Assembly: GCA_024734555.1 (NCBI GenBank)
Contig: JANPWX010000038.1
Span: 1,082,450 to 1,146,449, forward strand
DNA: 64,000 nt
Direction of reading: 5' to 3'
Source: Trochalopteron elliotii
Lineage: Eukaryota; Chordata; Aves; Passeriformes; Leiothrichidae
The notes below the pieces were generated by a model. The model was given only the letters and a program-made list of their open reading frames with translations, was not told where the DNA came from and made no database searches. Positions within the stretch are counted from its first letter, which is position 1, and the number at the start of each line of letters is the position of its first letter. Positions 59,601 to 64,000 of the stretch are shown here, one piece after another. Made by a program: the position numbers and the translations under genes.

Positions 59601-61845
59601 CTTTTTTCCTTCTTGCAGCTCAGACTTTCAGGCATGCCTCTTGCTGTCATACTTGATGTCAGCCTGAGGACTTGGAGAAAGCCATCCACCTGTGTCTTGT
59701 AGCAGGAGAGCCTGTGGAGTACCACTACCACTAGCAAAGCAATAATGCAGATGAACCTAAATGTGCTCAGCTCTTTGCTTCTACACACTGAACTCCCTGC
59801 AGTAGAGAGAGACAGTTTCTCAAAAATCATATGACCTTATCTCTTCAGCAAATGGTACAGAAATCTCACAATCCACTTCATTAGTCCTCTCAACAGGTAT
59901 GAACAAGGCTATCAGAAAGCTACCTTATAGGTCAAAATAATTAAGAAAACATTTTAGGACTTCTTCATGCACTTTTAGAGTAATAACGGAGGGGAAAAAT
60001 TGGTCTTAGAGAGAAGTTGCTATTGCAGAGACATCAAAGCTTTTAACCTTGGGCTATTGTAATACAAGATGATCCTAAAAATTGCCCCAAAATAACAGCT
60101 TGTTAAGCAGGCAGGTACTTACCTGTAAGGCTGAACATTTCTACAGAGCCCATTTCTACCACAATAGCTACCAGCTATTCTGCTGTGCAAATACACTCTT
60201 CAGCTATATGGTTGTAAGCAAGCTGGGATCTCAGCAGAAGGGAGAAAACACCCTTTTGGTCCCTCGACAGCAGCTGCCTGACATGGGGATGTGGTTTGAA
60301 CTTGCAGAGGAGAGAGAGGCAGGGCTATACCTAAGAGCTTTCTGTGGTTGAACATGAAGTCAACAAAAGCCAATGTTTAGCCCCTTTTTTCAACTCACAA
60401 GTTTTGCAGCATTTCTCCAACATTTCCAAGGGAAGAACTATGAACTGCCCAGGAACACATGTTGACTAGGCTTAAACAAGGGACAGAAGGACTGCAACTG
60501 CCTTTCAGCTCCTATTAAAGCTCCAAACCCTAGAGCTGGAAAAGTGATGATCTGTAAAGGGGATAAATGTGGCTTGCATCACCAGACCAAAAAGACCACT
60601 TCCAGCTCTATATCCCCATGGGAAATTTTGCTTTAGGAAGTTCACAAGTTAATGACAATCACATAGACAAGACCTGGCAAAAGGGAGTGAGAGCTCATAA
60701 ATCATTCATAGAGCTGAAGAAAAATTTGAGTTGTGTCACTGAAAAACTTTTGTTTATGGTCTGAGGGTAAGATTTACACTCTTGGGGGAGCAGATTTGTG
60801 AGACAAACCAGTCATGGTGGAGCTTTAACTCAATAGCCTCTGGTAGGATAGGAAAAGGGAGGGCTCAAGACATGGAGAGCACTTACAGTCATTCCTTCAC
60901 TAATGCCATCTACTGGGACTGTGCCTAACTGAAACCAAGCATGAGCAGGTTCTTGCTGTGCACCTTTGACTGTCTTCAGTCAAATGACCCCATAGAACCA
61001 TAATTACTCCAGAAACTGGCCCAGATTCCATGGCTAGGACTGCATGTGTAAAAAGGGCTTAAGGCAATCACCAGTGAATTCATTTGCTGAGGCCCTGCCA
61101 CACTCTGGGAGGCACACTGCATCTGGCTGCTTTTGAAAGGGGGCTCCCTGCCCCTGCCCTCTCTGTGACTTCTTCTTCCCTCTATAAGATTTGCTTGTGC
61201 ATCAGAAAAATCCCTCTAGGTAGCCTGAGCCATCTCAGCAGCTGGAAAGACCTGTGCCCTCTGGGAGGAAGAAAGACAACCTCATTTAGTTGTTTTTCAG
61301 GAGGAGCCAGGGTTATCCTAGCAGTAGAGCTGGTTGCTTGCCAGGTGGAGCAAGGGAAGCTAGGGAAGGGAGTTTCTAAGGAAAACCTCAGTCTTTGGCT
61401 TAAAATGTGCGGGACAGGACCCAGGGATGAAGTCGGGCTGTGGGTGAGGATCTGAAGACAAAATAATTATTGATGCTTGAGCAGCATTTGCAGAGGAGAG
61501 ATGGGAGCTGTGGACTCTTACCAGTTACACCTGGAAGTGATGAGGCACAGAGATGAAACACACCATGCATTTTTAGACATCACTGATGTTTCTGCATGAG
61601 CCTGGTGGCTCTGAGAACAGCAGGGTTTCAGTCAACATGGGGCTGGGTGCATGTTCTGGAGATTTTCAAATGAAGCCTTAATAGTTCTGTCATGCTTATC
61701 AGCATCTCCAAGAGCTCCAGGTTTAGATAAGCACTGCAGAGGATGCATATTTAAACAAACATAGGGAGGACTCTTATTTTTTCATCCATCACTTTACAGG
61801 TTTCCTTTTTAACCTCCTCAGGAGGTAATACACCTGCTTGTGTGA

Positions 61846-61848
<3 letters not shown>
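56694..61848. other. Long unique non-coding stretch
   Basis: About 5.2 kb without a recognised gene. 57240-58480 is relatively GC-rich with a short TG-rich patch at 57420-57460 and overlapping unrecognised frames. A 123-codon frame at 61084-61455 has no recognisable domain. Confidence 0.45.

Positions 61849-61900
<52 letters not shown>
61849..61900. repeat. (TG)26 microsatellite
   Basis: An uninterrupted TG dinucleotide run of 52 bases. Pure runs this long are usually polymorphic between individuals and may adopt Z-DNA. Confidence 0.98.
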
Positions 61901-61903
<3 letters not shown>

Positions 61904-63005
61904 TCTTTCGCATTACAACTGAGTTGTGATTAAGTACAAGGCAGTCAATAGAACTCATTGTATATATTTCAGTTTCTAGATACGTCATGTACAAAGAGTT
62001 GTTCAGGAGCATGTCTAGCAGCCCATCTTCCTTCAGCATCTTAGAGAAGAGAGGAAAATCATTAGGAAAGAATATGTGTTTTGAATAGTCAGAATTCTTC
62101 ATTTTCCTGTATGGACATTTTCTTTCCTATGCTTGCTACTTTATCCTGAACCCTTGGACTTCAAAAGAAGCACCATATAATTAAAGGATTTTTTTTTTTC
62201 TTTCAGCAGTAAAAAATAATTGAAGGGGGAAACAATCTATTCCTCTCATGAATAATCTACAGCTTGGGTTTATGACTGCTCTGTGGTCAGCAGTTTGTTG
62301 ACCACTATGGTCTGGTTGTGCTGGCTGTGAGGAGAGTCTGGATTCTGAAAATCTCTGACCTCCTTGCCAAGCAGTGATGCCATGAGCTCCATCCGAGCTG
62401 CCAAGGTCTGTTCTTGCCCCCAGCACCACAGCTGTAAATTGGGCCTTGGAGATGCTGGGAGCAAAGGGTGTTGTGCCAGAGCTCAGTGCTGCAGTGGGTG
62501 TCTGGGACAGCTGTCCTGCTGGGAGAAGCAACCTGCCAGAAGGGCACAATTAGCCCAAACTGGATGATTACTGAATGAGTTTACTTGTGTTAAAATTGTC
62601 ATGAGGTTGCACTTGCTGGACCACCCCCACTCAGTTAATTACCTGTAAAGGTTCTTTGTGATCTCCTCACTACTCACTGAAAGATCCTGTAAGGGGCATC
62701 ACAGAAAAGGGAGAGCAGCTTTGAGCATCACAGAAGACTTAATTAGCCGGACACAATTTACCATGGGTATAACTAGGGGGAAAGGCATGACACTTCTGCA
62801 AGTGTTACTCATCCAAGACTCTACATTGAATCATGCACTTCTGTAGCTATTTTGTGCCTAAATTGTCACTGCTGAGAGGGGTCCTGGTATTACCCAGGTT
62901 ATTGTGGTCCAAAATAACACATAATCATGTTGGCTTTGGAAACCTTTTTTATAAACTAGCTTTGGAGTTCAATCACCTGTCTCTATCTGGATTTATAGAC
63001 AAGGG
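61901..63005. other. Unique non-coding sequence
   Basis: A strong polypyrimidine-AG tract ends near 62206, but no downstream exon is recognised. Frames around 62181-62567 on both strands are unrecognisable. Confidence 0.42.
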
Positions 63006-63024
63006 TTTTTTTTTTTTTTTTTTT
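63006..63024. repeat. T19 homopolymer
   Basis: Nineteen T in a row. A retrocopy on the minus strand would place its body to the left, but nothing recognisable is there. Confidence 0.93.
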
Positions 63025-63242
63025 GTTAAATGGGTATTTAAAGATGACATGAGAATATAGTGTACTTTGCCTGACAAATTTTTGTCCCACTCTTTCATGG
63101 ATTGTGATGGAGGTCCTGCTTCTGCTTGTACTAAAACCAAATAAGAGTTGTAGCATTTATTTTGATACTTCTGTGCCCAATGCATTCATATGAGCACTTG
63201 CTGAGACCTGGCAGTAAAGACAACTTAGCACCTTTAATCTAA
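63025..63242. other. Unique non-coding sequence
   Basis: A short stretch between the T run and the SINE-like relic; nothing recognised. Confidence 0.4.
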
Positions 63243-63565
63243 GAAGTGCCTCACAAACATTACCCACATCACCTTTCTGAGGTGGCCACCCACCATAAAC
63301 TGCTGGCTCTGATTTGGACCTTCCCAGTGCTTAACAAATGCACAACAATTCAGCTCCCTCTTCATCCACTGGCAGGTTTCCTTTGAAGCAGACAGGACAG
63401 GGGAGGCCAGCAGAGAGGGCAGAGAGGATATCCTGTATGAACACAGGCCTGGAAACCGGGACATGCAAGAATGGAGTGATTTGCCCAGGGTCACAGAGGA
63501 AGTCTGTGAGGAGGCAAAAATTTAACCCAGGCTTACTGGGTCTCAGGATCATCCTCTGTTCCAAA
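63243..63565 (-). mobile_element. MIR/CORE-SINE-like relic, interrupted
   Basis: In antisense the blocks run in MIR order. GAAGTGCCTCACAAACATTA begins it, then CTGAGGTGGCCACCCACCAT lies where the 'gaggtaggta' tail is expected. After an unmatched stretch at about 63305-63440 come GGCCTGGAAACCGGGACATG and GAGTGATTTGCCCAGGGTCA, then CAGAGGAAGTCTGTGAGG. Lastly AATTTAACCCAGG, CTTACTGGGTCTCAGGATC and CCTCTGTTCC follow. The 'gatttgcccagggtcacag' and 'ttgaacccagg' blocks are the SINE core and the tRNA-derived B-box region. The right end is the tRNA-like head, so the element is on the minus strand. The middle insertion is unidentified. Confidence 0.7.
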
Positions 63566-64000
63566 CAGAGGCCAGAAACTACGCAGAAACCAGGAAGTTT
63601 TAGCTACTGGACACATATTGTTATTGTGAAATTCTGGTTTGTTTGGGTGACTGTTCCAGTTTCCCTAAAATTGCCACAAGTGTTTTGAAAACTGGACTGC
63701 AGCTCTTTCAGCAAAACACATCCAAGCCTGGGAAAGGGCCGAGAGAGGAGCTGAGGGCCCATTACAGCAGGACACTGTACCACAGGGAGGGTGCATCTCA
63801 CTGCAGTCTGAAACTGATTTAGAGCTCCCTTGCAAATCCCCAGCAAGCCTTTACCCTCTATAGATCCCCTATTTCCTCTTCACCCTGAATCAGTTTTTTG
63901 TACTGCTGATAAAGTCATTATCTTTCTTTCTTTCTTTGACCACATTGGGCACCCTGACCTTGCAAAAATGAGACAAAATACCACACAGGGACCTAATGAT
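63566..64000. other. Unique non-coding sequence with a short (CTTT)n
   Basis: No gene recognised. A four-unit CTTT run lies at 63921-63937. The window ends inside ordinary sequence. Confidence 0.45.

Noticed and set aside
63006..63024. T19 run as the tail of a minus-strand processed pseudogene
   Set aside because: The sequence to its left shows no gene-like body and no target-site duplication.
1..64000. CRISPR arrays, operons, prokaryotic mobile elements, endogenous retrovirus genes, tRNA or rRNA genes
   Set aside because: None was seen. The repeats are eukaryotic microsatellites and CR1/SINE relics, and no LTR pair, primer-binding site or retroviral domain was recognised.

Overview
The window looks like non-coding nuclear DNA from a bird. 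The main evidence is several fragments of CR1 LINEs, the dominant avian retroposon. These include well-kept 3' ends at about 9843-10064 and 36690-36938 and more decayed ancient copies at about 16856-17272 and 55128-55400. Two relics resembling MIR/CORE-type SINEs are also present. No Alu-like or L1-like sequence was noticed, interspersed repeats are sparse, and the background is AT-rich and interrupted by simple repeats. A crocodilian or turtle is a less likely alternative.

No protein-coding exon, tRNA, rRNA or known microRNA could be recognised on either strand. Open frames longer than about 60 codons occur throughout. All those examined are unrecognisable, low-complexity (read through microsatellites), or inside CR1 antisense sequence. 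The only gene-like edge is the first ~430 bases, which are rich in CpG and look like the margin of a CpG island or promoter. The simplest reading is that the window starts at the 5' end of a gene and continues into a very long first intron, or that it starts at a promoter and continues into an intergenic desert. The gene cannot be named from this sequence.

Layout: 1-430 CpG-rich edge; 1177-1243 (TCCTG)n; 1578-1862 CR1; 1.9-8 kb AT-rich unique sequence with a CR1 tail at 6759; 8085-8212 MIR-like relic; 9843-10064 CR1; 10-16.8 kb unique; 16856-17272 ancient CR1; 17.3-36.7 kb mostly unique, with several AT-rich blocks that keep CpGs and homeodomain-like motifs and are candidate conserved enhancers; 36690-36938 CR1; 40641-40923 a 283-bp polypyrimidine tract; 41280-41960 an isolated CpG-richer island-like block; 42-53 kb unique, with a striking 9-bp-arm inverted repeat at 46730-46755; 53255-53385 a tandem duplication carrying a TG microsatellite; 55128-55400 ancient CR1; 56632-56693 (CCCCAT)n; 61849-61900 (TG)26; 63243-63565 MIR-like relic.

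There are no interacting genes to describe. I found no convincing new biological system. The items most worth a second look are the CpG-rich block at 41.3-42.0 kb, the candidate enhancers, the long polypyrimidine tract and the ancient retroposon relics. No alignments could be run, so family names rest on remembered consensus features and conservation claims are inferences.
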